This document shows positions 34,829 through 43,628 of a DNA stretch of 64,000 bases, one piece after another. Numbering within the stretch: the stretch's first letter is position 1; each line of letters starts with the position of its first letter. The DNA lies in NCBI RefSeq assembly GCF_018638295.1, contig NZ_JABTTS010000017.1, positions 782 to 64,781 of the forward strand, given 5' to 3'. The position numbers and the translations under genes were made by a program. The notes under the pieces were generated by a model. The model had not been told where the DNA came from and made no database searches. It worked only from the letters and a program-made list of their open reading frames with translations. The DNA is from Streptomyces sp. CHD11 (GTDB lineage: Bacteria > Actinomycetota > Actinomycetes > Streptomycetales > Streptomycetaceae).

Positions 34829-36318
34829 GCCTCGGCGCCCACCCCGCCGTCCAGCTGCGCCGCCTCCTGGTCGCGGCCGCGTCGGCGGGCACCGGCTTCC
34901 TGCTGCTGAGCGCCCTCGGCCACGCCCTGGGCCACCCGGACCCGTCCGTCTCGGCGCTCCGGCTGGCCTGGTGCGCGGCGCCGCTGGCGGCCACCGTGTA
35001 CTTCGCGGTCGCGGTCGCCCGCACCGACCCGGCCACCCGGCCCCGGCCCGGCCTGTCGGCGATCGGCCTCGGCCCCGCCCGGCTGATGCTGATCTCGGCG
35101 CTCACCACGGCGCTCTCCTGCCTGCTGGGCTCGGCACTGGCCCTGCTGGCCTTCCTCCAGCTGCGCGGCGATCTCACCGGGATGCCGTTGGTCGGCGCCG
35201 CGACGGACTTCCTCGCGGCCGGCCGGCCGCTTCCGCTGCCGGCGGCGCTGACCCTGCTGGCGCTGGTCCCGCTCAGCGCGTCGGCGGCGGTGGCGGTGGT
35301 ACTGCGGCCGCGCGAGCCGGTGCCGGGCGCGCCCCGCGGGGTGCGCGCGTACGGCCGGTTCGGCGCGTACCGGCGCACGGCGGCACTGGAGTCGTTCGGG
35401 GCATACGGGCGGTTCGGCAAGCAGCTGGCGGCCCCTCCGCGCGTCCGGCACACGGCCGGGGCGGCAGCGGGCCGGGGCGGCCCGGCGGCGCCGGAACTGA
35501 ACCGGACGGCGGCCCTGGAGCAGAACGGCGTGACGGCACCGGAGCGGCACGGGGCGGTGGCCCTGAAGCAGGGCGGTACGACCGCACCGGAGCGGGACGG
35601 CGCGGCGGCACCCGGGCGGGACGGGGCCGTCGGCGCTCCCGGGAGCGCCGACGAATCCGGCACCGCGGCCGGCCCCGGCGGCGTCGAGGGGTCCCGCGCC
35701 GGGACGGTCACCGGCACTCCGCCCGCCCTGGCACACGCGGCGCCGTCCGGACTGCCCTGGGGCATCACCGTGCTGGCGGTGGGACTGGCCGTGGAGGCCT
35801 TCGCCAGCCGTTCGGACACCGGCTCACCGGGCGACCGGCCGGCCGCGCTGCTCGGGCTGGCCCTGGCCTGCGTGGGGCTCGCCCTCGCCGGTCCCGGGCT
35901 CACCCATCTGTGCGGCCGGCTGCTCCAGACGGCCCGCCCGGGCGCGCTGCGGCTGCTGGCCGGGCGGGTGCTCATGACGGAGGCCGCCCGCATCGGCCGC
36001 CCGCTGGGCGTGGTCTGCGCGGTGATGTCGGCCGTGTACGCGATGGCCTCGCTGCACGAGCGCGAGGACGCGTCCTCCGGTCCGCTCGTCGCCCTCGGGG
36101 TACTGCTGGTGGCCGGCTGCACGGTGGCGACCCTGTTCACCGCCGCCGTCGAGTCCCGTCAGGCCCGGGCCGACACCACCGCCGCACTGCGCCTCCTCGG
36201 GGCGCCCGGAGTGACGCTGCGCAGGGCGGCGGTGCTCCGCGCCGGTGCGCTGCTGGCCCTGTTCGGGCCGCTGTCGCTGCTCGTGGCCGAGCTGTCGGCG
36301 TGGCCGCTGACCGGCTGA
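34810..36318 (+). CDS. FtsX-like ABC permease with a long low-complexity loop
   Basis: A 502-residue permease, translation overlapping the ATPase stop. About seven to eight hydrophobic segments (for example LLVAAASAGTGFLLLSAL, LISALTTALSCLLGSALALL, LLGLALACVGLALAGPGL, VALGVLLVAGCTVATLF). Residues ~180-300 form an Ala/Arg/Gly-rich stretch with degenerate repeats (TAPERHG, TAPERDG, AAPGRDG). C-terminal ALRLLGAPGVTLRRA resembles FtsX-family loops. GTG 34810. A hairpin at 36344-36368 follows. Substrate unknown. Confidence 0.8.
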   Translation: MLALRLSLGAHPAVQLRRLLVAAASAGTGFLLLSALGHALGHPDPSVSALRLAWCAAPLAATVYFAVAVARTDPATRPRPGLSAIGLGPARLMLISALTTALSCLLGSALALLAFLQLRGDLTGMPLVGAATDFLAAGRPLPLPAALTLLALVPLSASAAVAVVLRPREPVPGAPRGVRAYGRFGAYRRTAALESFGAYGRFGKQLAAPPRVRHTAGAAAGRGGPAAPELNRTAALEQNGVTAPERHGAVALKQGGTTAPERDGAAAPGRDGAVGAPGSADESGTAAGPGGVEGSRAGTVTGTPPALAHAAPSGLPWGITVLAVGLAVEAFASRSDTGSPGDRPAALLGLALACVGLALAGPGLTHLCGRLLQTARPGALRLLAGRVLMTEAARIGRPLGVVCAVMSAVYAMASLHEREDASSGPLVALGVLLVAGCTVATLFTAAVESRQARADTTAALRLLGAPGVTLRRAAVLRAGALLALFGPLSLLVAELSAWPLTG

Positions 36319-36343
36319 GCACCACGCGGCCATGGGGGGCACG

Positions 36344-36368
36344 CCGGGCCGTACGCCTGCGGGCCCGG
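36344..36368 (+). terminator. Terminator of the ABC exporter pair
   Basis: CCGGGCC / GGCCCGG 7-bp stem with an 11-nt loop, 25 bp after the permease stop. Confidence 0.5.
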
Positions 36369-36453
36369 AAAAGATCTCCGCGGGCCGATGAGTTCCGCGC
36401 GGACCCCCGGTCTACCCCATGAACGCAACGCACCGAACGGGAGAGGCCCCGCC

Positions 36454-36861
36454 ATGTACCAGCAGATGATCTTCGTGAACCTGCCCGTCAACGACCTCGC
36501 CGCCTCCAAGGAGTTCTTCACCGGACTCGGCTACTCCATCAACCCCCGGTTCAGCGACGAGTCCACCGCCTCGGTCGTGATCAGTGACACGATCGTCGCG
36601 ATGCTGCTGAGCAAGTCGAAGTACGCGGAGTTCACCAAGAAGGAGATCGCGGACGCCACCCGGACCAGCGAGGTGCTGATCGCGCTGAGCGCCGAGAGCC
36701 GCGAGAAGGTCGACGAACTGGTGGACAAGGCCCTGGCGGCGGGCGGATCGGTGGCCGGCGACACCCAGGACCTCGGTTTCATGTACGGCCGTTCCTTCGA
36801 CGACCTCGACGGCCACACCTGGGAGGTCGTGTGGATGGACCCGGCCGCCGTCGAAGGCTGA
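36454..36861 (+). CDS. VOC-superfamily (glyoxalase-like) protein
   Basis: A 135-residue small cytoplasmic protein of the vicinal-oxygen-chelate fold. It begins MYQQMIFVNLPVNDLAASKE, the first beta-alpha module, and ends SFDDLDGHTWEVVWMDP with the typical metal-site Glu and the D-DGH-W-E pattern. ATG 36454 after GGGAGAGGCCCC. Reaction (glyoxalase, dioxygenase or drug-binding type) is not determined by sequence. Confidence 0.85.
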   Translation: MYQQMIFVNLPVNDLAASKEFFTGLGYSINPRFSDESTASVVISDTIVAMLLSKSKYAEFTKKEIADATRTSEVLIALSAESREKVDELVDKALAAGGSVAGDTQDLGFMYGRSFDDLDGHTWEVVWMDPAAVEG

Positions 36862-36886
36862 GGGACACGGGGCCCAGCATGGGCGG

Positions 36887-38008
36887 GTGCAGACCAGTCC
36901 CGCCCATGCCGTCCATCACGGGGACCGCGAGATCGAGACGCTCGAGGAGTTCGACGCCGTCGTCTCGGCCCGCGGCACACTCTCCGGTTTTCGCGTCCAG
37001 GCCGTCGATCTGACCGACCGGACGCGGGAGTTGCTCACCACCGACACCGCCGAGGCGGTGTTCCTCGGCTGCCGCATGCGCCCCGACGCGGCGGAGAAGC
37101 TCCGCGCCGACGGCGCGCTGGTCCTGCCGCCCGTCCCTGGCCTGCCCTTCGACCCCTACCGGGGGCATCTCTACACCCCCGACGACCTGTTCGCCTCGCT
37201 CGACAAGGGCTACGAGGCGACTCCGGACGCGCTCGCCTACACCTGGTTGCAGCGGACCAGGGACGACGGAGACATCTTCGCCTCCATGCTGCGCGCGGTC
37301 CACGACGACTCCATGTCCGACGCCCTCGACGAACTCCTGCGCGGCGCCCGGGTCGTAGGGGTGATGGGCGGTCACGCGATGGCCCGGGGCACCGAGGAGT
37401 TCAGGGGCGCCGCCCGGCTCGGACGGGCGCTGAGCCACGCCGGCTTCACCGTGGCGACCGGAGGCGGTCCGGGCGCGATGGAGGCGGCGAACCTCGGCGC
37501 CTACACGGCCCCTTACGACGACGCCATGCTGGACGAGGCCTGCCGGCTCCTGGCGTCCGCACCCTCGTTCACCCCGTCGGTCACCGACTGGGCGCGGGCC
37601 GCCTTCGAGGTGCGCACCCGCTGGCCGAAGGGCAATCACTCGGTCGGCATCCCCACCTGGTTCTACGGCCACGAGCCGCCGAACGCCTTCGCCTCGCACA
37701 TCGCGAAGTACTTCGCCAACGCCACGCGGGAGGACGGCCTGCTGGCCCGCTGCAACGCGGGGGTGGTGTTCCTGCCGGGCGCCGCCGGCACCGTGCAGGA
37801 GATCTTCGACAACGCGACGCCGAACTACTACGAGTCGCGCGGCGAGCCCACACCCATGGTGCTGGTGAACCGGGCCCACTGGACGGAGAGGCTGCCGGCC
37901 TGGCCGCTGCTGCGGTCCCTCGCCCGGGAGCGGTCGATGGAGGCCAGGATCGCCCTGGTCGACCGGATCGAGGAGGCTCCGGAGGCCTTGAAACGCCTGG
38001 GTGGTTAA
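36887..38008 (+). CDS. LOG-family Rossmann protein (TIGR00730-like), long form
   Basis: A 373-residue protein. The lysine-decarboxylase-like/LOG motifs are GGGPGAMEAANLGAY and PGAAGTVQEIFDNA (PGGxGTxxE-like), with FYGHEPPNAFASHIAKYF between. Short LOG proteins (~180 residues) release cytokinins from riboside monophosphates; this long form has an N-terminal ~140-residue extension (FLGCRMRPDAAEKL) of unknown role. GTG 36887 begins 25 bp after the VOC stop, so cotranscription is likely. The TAA stop precedes AT-rich DNA. Confidence 0.8.
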   Translation: MQTSPAHAVHHGDREIETLEEFDAVVSARGTLSGFRVQAVDLTDRTRELLTTDTAEAVFLGCRMRPDAAEKLRADGALVLPPVPGLPFDPYRGHLYTPDDLFASLDKGYEATPDALAYTWLQRTRDDGDIFASMLRAVHDDSMSDALDELLRGARVVGVMGGHAMARGTEEFRGAARLGRALSHAGFTVATGGGPGAMEAANLGAYTAPYDDAMLDEACRLLASAPSFTPSVTDWARAAFEVRTRWPKGNHSVGIPTWFYGHEPPNAFASHIAKYFANATREDGLLARCNAGVVFLPGAAGTVQEIFDNATPNYYESRGEPTPMVLVNRAHWTERLPAWPLLRSLARERSMEARIALVDRIEEAPEALKRLGG

Positions 38009-38046
38009 TAAAAGGGCAAAGCTCGGGCCCACGGTTGGCATATGCG

Positions 38047-38074
38047 TTGACACTCCTTATGCGGCACTTATAGA
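38047..38074 (+). promoter_or_regulatory. Sigma-70-like promoter for the LAETG protein gene
   Basis: TTGACA (38047-38052), 16-nt spacer, TATAGA (38069-38074): close to the HrdB consensus. The GTG start lies 83 bp downstream of the -10. Confidence 0.6.
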
Positions 38075-38088
38075 CCTGAGAGCCACAT

Positions 38089-38117
38089 GGGAGTGCTGAT
38101 GCTTCATCAACACTCCC
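38089..38117 (+). promoter_or_regulatory. Leader hairpin upstream of the LAETG protein gene
   Basis: GGGAGTG / CACTCCC outer stem plus TGATG / CATCA inner stem, loop CTT. It sits in the likely 5' leader, between the promoter and the GTG at 38157. Confidence 0.5.
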
Positions 38118-38156
38118 TCAACCCCCCGCATTTGCGCATCCCCGTAAAGGACAAAC

Positions 38157-38858
38157 GTGGCAGTTCTGTCCGTATCACGCCGTACCGTCGCGCGCTCGGC
38201 GCGCGCCCTCGGTGTCGTCTCCGCGTCCGTCGCACTCGCACTCGGCGTCGCCGGCACCGCGGCGGCGTGCGACATCAGCGAATTCTCGGCCGCGGCCAAG
38301 TGCGACGGTGACAACGGTGTCATCACCGTGACCGACGTCGACCCGGCCGGTATCCCCGCGACCGTCAGCGTCTTCCTGCAGAACAACGGCGCCGACATCA
38401 AGAAGGTCGGCGAACAGGTGGTCAAGGGCACCCGTGAGGGCACCACCATCACCTTCGAGGAGGAGTGGAAGCCGAACGCCGAATACCGCGTCCACGTCAA
38501 GGCGAAGTCCTACGTCGACGAGGACATCAAGCCGAACCTGACCACCCCGGCGACGGCCTGCGGGACGGACGAGGAGCCCCCGGCTCCGGAGGAGCCCGAG
38601 CCGTCTGCGTCGGAGCCCTCCTCTCCCCCGGCCGAGGAGCCCGGCGCGCCGGCCCCGTCGCCGTCGGAGAGCGAGAGCACCCCTCCGGCGGACACCTCGA
38701 GCAACGCGCCGTCCCCGGCCGGTGAGTCGAGCCTCGCCGAGACCGGTGCCGGTTCCAACACCGGTCTGATCGTCGGCGTCGCGGCCGCTCTGGTCGCGGT
38801 CGGCGGTGGCGCGGTCTTCTACGGCATGCGCCGCCGCGGTGCCAACAGCGAGCGCTGA
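38157..38858 (+). CDS. LAETG-anchored surface protein (sortase E-type substrate)
   Basis: A 233-residue exported protein. The signal peptide ends ALGVAGTAAAC with Cys at the start of the mature part. A ~100-residue beta-rich domain follows (GVITVTDVDPAGIPATVSVF, then THVHVKAKSY-like YRVHVKAKSYVD). A Pro/Ser/Glu-rich wall spanner comes next. The sorting signal is LAETGAGSNTGLIVGVAAAL, ending in MRRRGANSER. GTG 38157 has AAAGGACAAAC upstream. It appears monocistronic behind a strong promoter. The domain has no recognised enzymatic motif. Confidence 0.9.
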   Translation: MAVLSVSRRTVARSARALGVVSASVALALGVAGTAAACDISEFSAAAKCDGDNGVITVTDVDPAGIPATVSVFLQNNGADIKKVGEQVVKGTREGTTITFEEEWKPNAEYRVHVKAKSYVDEDIKPNLTTPATACGTDEEPPAPEEPEPSASEPSSPPAEEPGAPAPSPSESESTPPADTSSNAPSPAGESSLAETGAGSNTGLIVGVAAALVAVGGGAVFYGMRRRGANSER

Positions 38859-38876
38859 CACCCCACGGACACCCGG

Positions 38877-38909
38877 GTGGCCCGTTCCCCGCTCAGGGGG
38901 GCGGGCCAC
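38877..38909. terminator. Bidirectional terminator between the LAETG and isomerase-like genes
   Basis: GTGGCCCG / CGGGCCAC 8-bp stem centred in the 67-bp convergent gap. Confidence 0.6.
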
Positions 38910-38925
38910 TGCCGCGTCCGGCCGC

Positions 38926-39762
38926 TCAGCCGAACGTCGCGTGTGTCAGCCAGAGTTCGAGCACATCCTGCTCGCCGAGCACCTCCAGTTCCGGCGCGTC
39001 CAGCGGCAGCCGGCGGTAGAAGGCGAGGAGCACGGAGGTGAGCGGCCCGCGCAGGGTGACGGTGGCCTTCTCGTGGCCCCGGCTCCAGGAGACACCGTCC
39101 TCGGCGAGCACGATGAGCCTCCCCCACCTTTTCGACGGGGGGATCTCCGTCCCGCTTCGCTCGGCGTCCGCCTCCTCACCGGCGTCCGTGGCGTGCAGAA
39201 GGATCGTGCGCCGGGGCCCGCGCAGTTGGTGCACGGTGTCCTCGGGCAGGGTCCGCTGCGCCCACTCCACGATCTCCAGCCACTCGTCGATCGCGTCGGC
39301 GGCGGCGTCGGGCGCGACCTCGAAGGGCAGCCCGGCGGCCAGGGCCGCGTCCGCGCCGTGCACGATCAGCTCGTGCGCCATGCGGCGGGACCAGAATCCG
39401 GCGTTGCGGACCCCCGCCCAGCTCCACACCTCCGCGTCCGGCCCGGCGTCCCGCAGCGCGCCCACGATCAGCTCGCCGGACTCCGCCAGCCACGCGTCCA
39501 GCGCACCCGGATCGCCCCACTGCGCGGGTCCGTCGAAGTCCGGCACCTGATCCTCGTCCAGCTCGTCCTCCGCGCCGGTGCGCACCATCTGCGCGGCCCA
39601 GCGCAGGGAGCCGCCGACGTGCCGGATCAGCTGCTCCAGGGACCAGTCGGGGGTGGTGGGCACCGTGCCCGACAGATCGGCGCCGGACGTGACGACGGTA
39701 CGCAACTGCTCCGTCCGGCAGGCGATCTCCTGGCAACAGCGGTCATGGGTGAGTCGGCTCAT
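38926..39762 (-). CDS. Mycothiol-dependent maleylpyruvate isomerase-like (DinB/MDMPI) protein
   Basis: A 278-residue protein with the DinB-like four-helix bundle. It begins MSRLTHDRCCQEIACRTEQL and has the metal-ligand His pattern in LEQLIRHVGGSLRWAAQMV and RRMAHELIVHGADAALA. The C-terminal MDMPI_C part is VTLRGPLTSVLLAFYRRLPL. Mycothiol-dependent detoxification or isomerisation is the family theme; substrate unknown. About 15 residues (AERSGTEIPPSKRWGR) come from an in-frame dispersed repeat (39118-39163). ATG 39762; ATG 39771 is possible. Confidence 0.82.
   Translation of the reverse strand: MSRLTHDRCCQEIACRTEQLRTVVTSGADLSGTVPTTPDWSLEQLIRHVGGSLRWAAQMVRTGAEDELDEDQVPDFDGPAQWGDPGALDAWLAESGELIVGALRDAGPDAEVWSWAGVRNAGFWSRRMAHELIVHGADAALAAGLPFEVAPDAAADAIDEWLEIVEWAQRTLPEDTVHQLRGPRRTILLHATDAGEEADAERSGTEIPPSKRWGRLIVLAEDGVSWSRGHEKATVTLRGPLTSVLLAFYRRLPLDAPELEVLGEQDVLELWLTHATFG
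39118..39163 (-). repeat. Dispersed GC-rich repeat, copy B, in frame inside the isomerase-like gene
   Basis: Read on the minus strand: CGAGCGAAGCGGGACGGAG, ATCCCCCCGTCGAAAAGG, TGGGGGAGG. It aligns with copy A at 23358-23404 over its full length with small gaps. Confidence 0.75.
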
Positions 39763-39786
39763 GCCGCCCACCCTAGGGAGCGGCGT

Positions 39787-40806
39787 TCATCCCAGCACAG
39801 CGATTTCCGCGGCGTCGAACTCCACGCCGACCTCGTCCCCGACCGCGGGCGCGGCCCTGAGCGCGCAGGCCGCCTCCAGGACCGGCGCGTCATCGGGCTG
39901 GAGGCGGACGGCGACATGGGTACCCCGGAAGGTGCGCGCGGCCACCGTGCAGCGCAGACCCTCACCGTCCGGGACCAGACGGACGCCGGCGGGCCGGACG
40001 AGCAGGGTGCGGGTGCCCTGCGGGGCGCCGTCCGGCACCGGGACCTTGCCCCAGGGCGTCACGGCGATCCCGTCCGTCACCGTCGCCCCGACGACGTTCT
40101 CGAAGCCGAGGAACCGCGCCACGAAGGCGTCGGCCGGCCGCTGCCAGACCTCAAGCGGGGTACCGGACTGGGCGATCCGCCCGTCCCGCATCACCACCAC
40201 CCGGTCGGCCAGGGCGAAGGCCTCGCCCTGGTCGTGGGTGACCGCCAGCACTGTGGTGCCCAACCGGCCGAACAGCTCGCGCAGTTCGACGACGAGGCGT
40301 TCCCTGAGCGACCGGTCCAGCTGGCCCAGCGGCTCGTCGAGCATCAGCAGCCGGGGGCTGGGGGCGAGGGCACGGGCCAGCGCCACACGCTGCTGCTCAC
40401 CTCCGGACAGCGCGGCGACGGCCCGTCCGGCAGCCCCCGGCAGTCCCACCAGGTCCAGCAACTCCTTTACGCGATCAGCCTGTTCAGCGCGCGACGCACC
40501 GTGCATCCGCAGCCCGAAGGCCACGTTGCCGCCCACGTCCCGCTGCGGGAACAGCTGGTGGTCCTGGAACATCAGCCCGACGCCGCGCCGGTGCGCGGGC
40601 ACGCCCGACTGGTCCCGTCCGTCGAGCCGGATCCGCCCGGAGTCGAGGGACTGCAGCCCGGCGACCGCCCGCAGCAGCGTCGACTTGCCGCTGCCACTGG
40701 GGCCGAGCACGCACACGATCTCGTGCTCGGCGACCCCCAGGCCGACGGTGTCCAGCACCGCCCGACCGCCGAAGCGGACCGTCGCGGCCTCCAGGCTCAG
40801 CAGCAT
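39787..40806 (-). CDS. thiQ: Thiamine ABC transporter ATPase ThiQ-like
   Basis: A 339-residue ATPase. Walker A LGPSGSGKSTLLRAVAG, Q-loop LMFQDHQLFPQRDVGGNVAF, signature LSGGEQQRVALARALA, Walker B LLMLDEPLGQLD and H-loop VTHDQGEAFALAD. The C-terminal regulatory part is TOBE-like. It starts at ATG 40806 directly against the thiP TAG (40807-40809). It is the last gene of a TPP-riboswitch-led operon, which makes thiamine the likely substrate rather than iron. Confidence 0.88.
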   Translation of the reverse strand: MLLSLEAATVRFGGRAVLDTVGLGVAEHEIVCVLGPSGSGKSTLLRAVAGLQSLDSGRIRLDGRDQSGVPAHRRGVGLMFQDHQLFPQRDVGGNVAFGLRMHGASRAEQADRVKELLDLVGLPGAAGRAVAALSGGEQQRVALARALAPSPRLLMLDEPLGQLDRSLRERLVVELRELFGRLGTTVLAVTHDQGEAFALADRVVVMRDGRIAQSGTPLEVWQRPADAFVARFLGFENVVGATVTDGIAVTPWGKVPVPDGAPQGTRTLLVRPAGVRLVPDGEGLRCTVAARTFRGTHVAVRLQPDDAPVLEAACALRAAPAVGDEVGVEFDAAEIAVLG

Positions 40807-42459
40807 CTAGAACTCCCCGCTCCTCTCGGTCCGCAGCCGCTCCAGTACGAGCAGCGCCACCGCGCACACGATCATCAGAATCGTCGACAGGGCCATCGCC
40901 TGGCCGTAGTTGAGCTCCCCCGGCCGCCCCAGCAGCCGCGCCACGGCGACCGGCAGGGTCGGATTCTCCGGCCGTGCGATGAACACGGTCGCCCCGAACT
41001 CCCCCAGCGACACGGCGAAGGCGAATCCGGCCGCGATCAGCAGCGCCCGCCGCACCATCGGCAGGTCCACCTCCCGCCACGCCCGCCACGGCGACGCCCC
41101 GAGCACCGCCGCCGCCTCCCGCAGCCTCACGTCCACGGCCCGCAGTACGGGCAGCATGGTCCGTACGACGAAGGGGACCCCGACCAGTGCCTGGGCGAGC
41201 GGGACCAGGATCCAGGACGCCCTCAGGTCCAGCGGTGGCTCGTCGAGGGCGATCAGGAATCCGAAGCCCACGGTCACCGCGGACACGCCGAGCGGGAGCA
41301 TCAGCAGCGCGTCGAACCCGCGCACCAGCCGCCCCGCGTCCCGCCGGGTCAGCGCGACGGCGGCGAGACCGCCGATCACCACGGCGATGGCCGTGGCGGC
41401 GACGGCGTACCGCAGCGAGTTGCCGACCGCCTCGATGGGCGCGACGAGGAACACGCCCCCGTCGTCCTCGGTCAGTGCACGGTAGTAGCCGAGGCCCGCG
41501 GCGCCGAAGGACCGTTCCACCAGCACCGCGAGGGGCAGGATGATCAGTACGGCGACGGTGGCGACGACTGAGCCGAGCATCGCCCGCTGTCCCGCGCCGC
41601 GCGGCCGGCGTGCGGTCGCCGAGGCGTCCACCAGCCGCAGCGCGGCCTCCCGGCGCCGTACGGTCCAGGCGTGCAGGGCGAGGACCGAGCCCACGGCGAC
41701 GAACTGGATCATCGTCAGGACGGCGGCGGTGGGCAGGTCGAAGATCTCGGAGGTCTGCCGGTAGATCTCCACCTCGAGGGTGGAGAAGGTCGGCCCGCCC
41801 AGGATCTGCACCACCCCGAAGGAGGTGAAGGTGAACAGGAAGACCATCAGCGCGGCGGCTGCCACGGCGGGCGCGAGCGCGGGCAGCGTCACGGTCCGCC
41901 AGGCCGCGAACCGCGAGGCGCCGAGCATCCGCGCGGCCTCCTCCTGCCGCGGGTCGAGCTGGGACCAGAGCCCGCCCACGGTGCGTACCACCACGGCGTA
42001 GTTGAAGAAGACATGCGCGAGCAGGATCGCCCACACCGTGGTGTCCAGCCGTACGCCCCAGAGTTCGTCGAGCAGGCCGCCGCGCCCGACCAGCGCCATG
42101 AACGCCGTACCGACGACGACCGTCGGCAGGACGAACGGCACGGTGACCACCGCCCGCAGCACCTGCTTGCCGGGGAAGTCGAAACGGGCGAAGACGTACG
42201 CGCCGGGCAGGGCGATCAGCAGGGTGAGGGCGGTGGAGGCGAGCGCCTGCCAGGTGGTGAACCACAGCACCTGCCGGACGTCGGGCTGGGCCAGCACCTC
42301 CCCGATCCGCCCGAGCTGCCAGACCCCGTCGACCTTCAGTCCGCGCGCGACGATCGCGGCGACGGGATAGGCGAAGAACACGGCGAAGAACGCGACCGGC
42401 ACGGCCATCAGGCCGAGCCGCGCCGCGCTCCCCCGCCGCTTCGCCGCGGACCGCGTCAC
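40807..42459 (-). CDS. thiP: Thiamine ABC transporter permease, fused two-domain ThiP-like
   Basis: A 550-residue permease made of two fused permease units with about 12 spans. Each unit has an EAA loop: EEAARMLGASRFAAWRTVTL then PALAPA, and REAAAVLGASPWRAWREVDL then PMVRRA. GTG 42459 overlaps the thiB TGA as GTGA; GTG 42492 is an in-frame alternative that would overlap thiB by 37 bp. It operates with ThiB and ThiQ. Confidence 0.88.
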   Translation of the reverse strand: MTRSAAKRRGSAARLGLMAVPVAFFAVFFAYPVAAIVARGLKVDGVWQLGRIGEVLAQPDVRQVLWFTTWQALASTALTLLIALPGAYVFARFDFPGKQVLRAVVTVPFVLPTVVVGTAFMALVGRGGLLDELWGVRLDTTVWAILLAHVFFNYAVVVRTVGGLWSQLDPRQEEAARMLGASRFAAWRTVTLPALAPAVAAAALMVFLFTFTSFGVVQILGGPTFSTLEVEIYRQTSEIFDLPTAAVLTMIQFVAVGSVLALHAWTVRRREAALRLVDASATARRPRGAGQRAMLGSVVATVAVLIILPLAVLVERSFGAAGLGYYRALTEDDGGVFLVAPIEAVGNSLRYAVAATAIAVVIGGLAAVALTRRDAGRLVRGFDALLMLPLGVSAVTVGFGFLIALDEPPLDLRASWILVPLAQALVGVPFVVRTMLPVLRAVDVRLREAAAVLGASPWRAWREVDLPMVRRALLIAAGFAFAVSLGEFGATVFIARPENPTLPVAVARLLGRPGELNYGQAMALSTILMIVCAVALLVLERLRTERSGEF

Positions 42460-43541
42460 TTCAGTACGAGCGAGGTCCACGACTTGACCCACTGGTCACG
42501 GTTGGCGGCGATCTTCTCCGGGTCCATGGTCCGCGGGTCCTTCGCCGGCGGCCCGAACTTCGCGAACTCCTCGGGCACCTGGGCGTTCTCCAGCACCGGG
42601 TACACGAACATGTTGAGCGGCATGTCCTCCTGGAACCGCTCGGTGAGCAGGAAGTCCAGCAGCGCCTTGCCCCCCTCGGGGTTCTTCGCGTTCTCCAGCA
42701 GGCCCGCGTACTCGACCTGGCGGAAGCAGGTGCCCTCGGCGACGCCGGTGGGGGCGGTGTCCGGCCTCGGGTCGGCGTAGATCACCTCGACGGGAGGCGA
42801 GGAGGCGTACGACACCACCAGCGGGCGGTCGGCCTTGGCCTGCTTGCCGCCGGCCGAGCCGGAGAACTCCTCGTTGTAGGCCTGCTCCCAGCCGTCGACC
42901 ACCTTCACGCCGTTGGCCCTGAGCTTCTTCCAGTAGTCCTGCCAGCCCTCGTCCCCGTACTGGGCGGCCGTCCCGAGGAGGAAACCGAGGCCGGGCGAGG
43001 AGGTGGAGGCGTTCTCGACGACGAGGAGGTCCTTGTACTCGGGCTCGATCAGGTCGTCGAGGGTCTTCGGCGGGGTCAGTCCCTTCTCGGCGAACCACGC
43101 CTTGTCGTAGTTGACGCAGACGTCACCGCTGTCCACGGGGGTCACCCGGTGCTTGTCCTCGTCGGCCCGGTACCCGGGCAGGATCCGGTCGGAGCCCTTC
43201 GCCTCGTACGGCTGGAACAGCCCGTTGTCGAGGGCGCGGGACAGCAGGGTGTTGTCGACGCCGAAGAAGACGTCGCCCTGGGGGTTGTCCTTGGTCAGGA
43301 TCGCCTTGTTCACAGCCTGCCCGGCGTCGCCGTCCTCGAGAACCTTGAGCTCGAAGCCGGACTGCTTCTCGAAGGCGGCGACGACGTCCTTCGAGACGGC
43401 CCACGAGTTGTGGCTGACGAGGGTCACGGCCTTGGACCCGCCGCCGCTGCCGCCGCCGTCCCCGTCGGACGACCCGCACGCGGACAGCGTGACCAGTCCC
43501 AGCCCGACAGCCAGGACCGAGACCTTCTTGGTGATACCCAC
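42456..43541 (-). CDS. thiB: Thiamine-binding lipoprotein ThiB-like
   Basis: A 361-residue extracellular binding protein. Signal peptide VSVLAVGLGLVTLSAC ends in the lipobox LSAC, then a Gly/Ser linker. The mature part has VTLVSHNSWAVSKDVVAAFE, PQGDVFFGVDNTLLSRAL and YDKAWFAEKGLTPPKTLDDL, as in ThiB/TbpA. GTG 43541 follows CCAGGAGGAATCAA; the upstream open frame is the riboswitch. The TPP aptamer 90-180 bp upstream confirms thiamine as the regulatory ligand. Confidence 0.9.
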   Translation of the reverse strand: MGITKKVSVLAVGLGLVTLSACGSSDGDGGGSGGGSKAVTLVSHNSWAVSKDVVAAFEKQSGFELKVLEDGDAGQAVNKAILTKDNPQGDVFFGVDNTLLSRALDNGLFQPYEAKGSDRILPGYRADEDKHRVTPVDSGDVCVNYDKAWFAEKGLTPPKTLDDLIEPEYKDLLVVENASTSSPGLGFLLGTAAQYGDEGWQDYWKKLRANGVKVVDGWEQAYNEEFSGSAGGKQAKADRPLVVSYASSPPVEVIYADPRPDTAPTGVAEGTCFRQVEYAGLLENAKNPEGGKALLDFLLTERFQEDMPLNMFVYPVLENAQVPEEFAKFGPPAKDPRTMDPEKIAANRDQWVKSWTSLVLK

Positions 43542-43550
43542 TTGATTCCT

Positions 43551-43565
43551 CCTGGAGTGACCAGG
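43551..43565 (-). promoter_or_regulatory. Hairpin covering the thiB ribosome binding site
   Basis: On the minus strand CCTGG-TCACT-CCAGG, whose 3' arm overlaps the AGGAGG Shine-Dalgarno of thiB. It fits a translation-sequestering expression platform for the upstream TPP aptamer. Confidence 0.45.
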
Positions 43566-43575
43566 AAGAGACGCG

Positions 43576-43614
43576 GCCCTGTCCGGGGCCCCCGGGTGGG
43601 GACCCGGACAGGGC
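43576..43614 (-). terminator. Hairpin between the TPP aptamer and thiB
   Basis: GCCCTGTCCGGG / CCCGGACAGGGC, a 12-bp perfect stem, 15-nt loop. It could be the riboswitch-controlled terminator. Confidence 0.6.
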
Positions 43615-43628
43615 GCAACAGCTCGAGT

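Noticed and set aside
38806..41571. 921-codon plus-strand open frame opposite the isomerase-like and thiQP genes
   Set aside because: No recognisable domain; His/Arg/Gln-rich; the opposite strand has clear ABC motifs.
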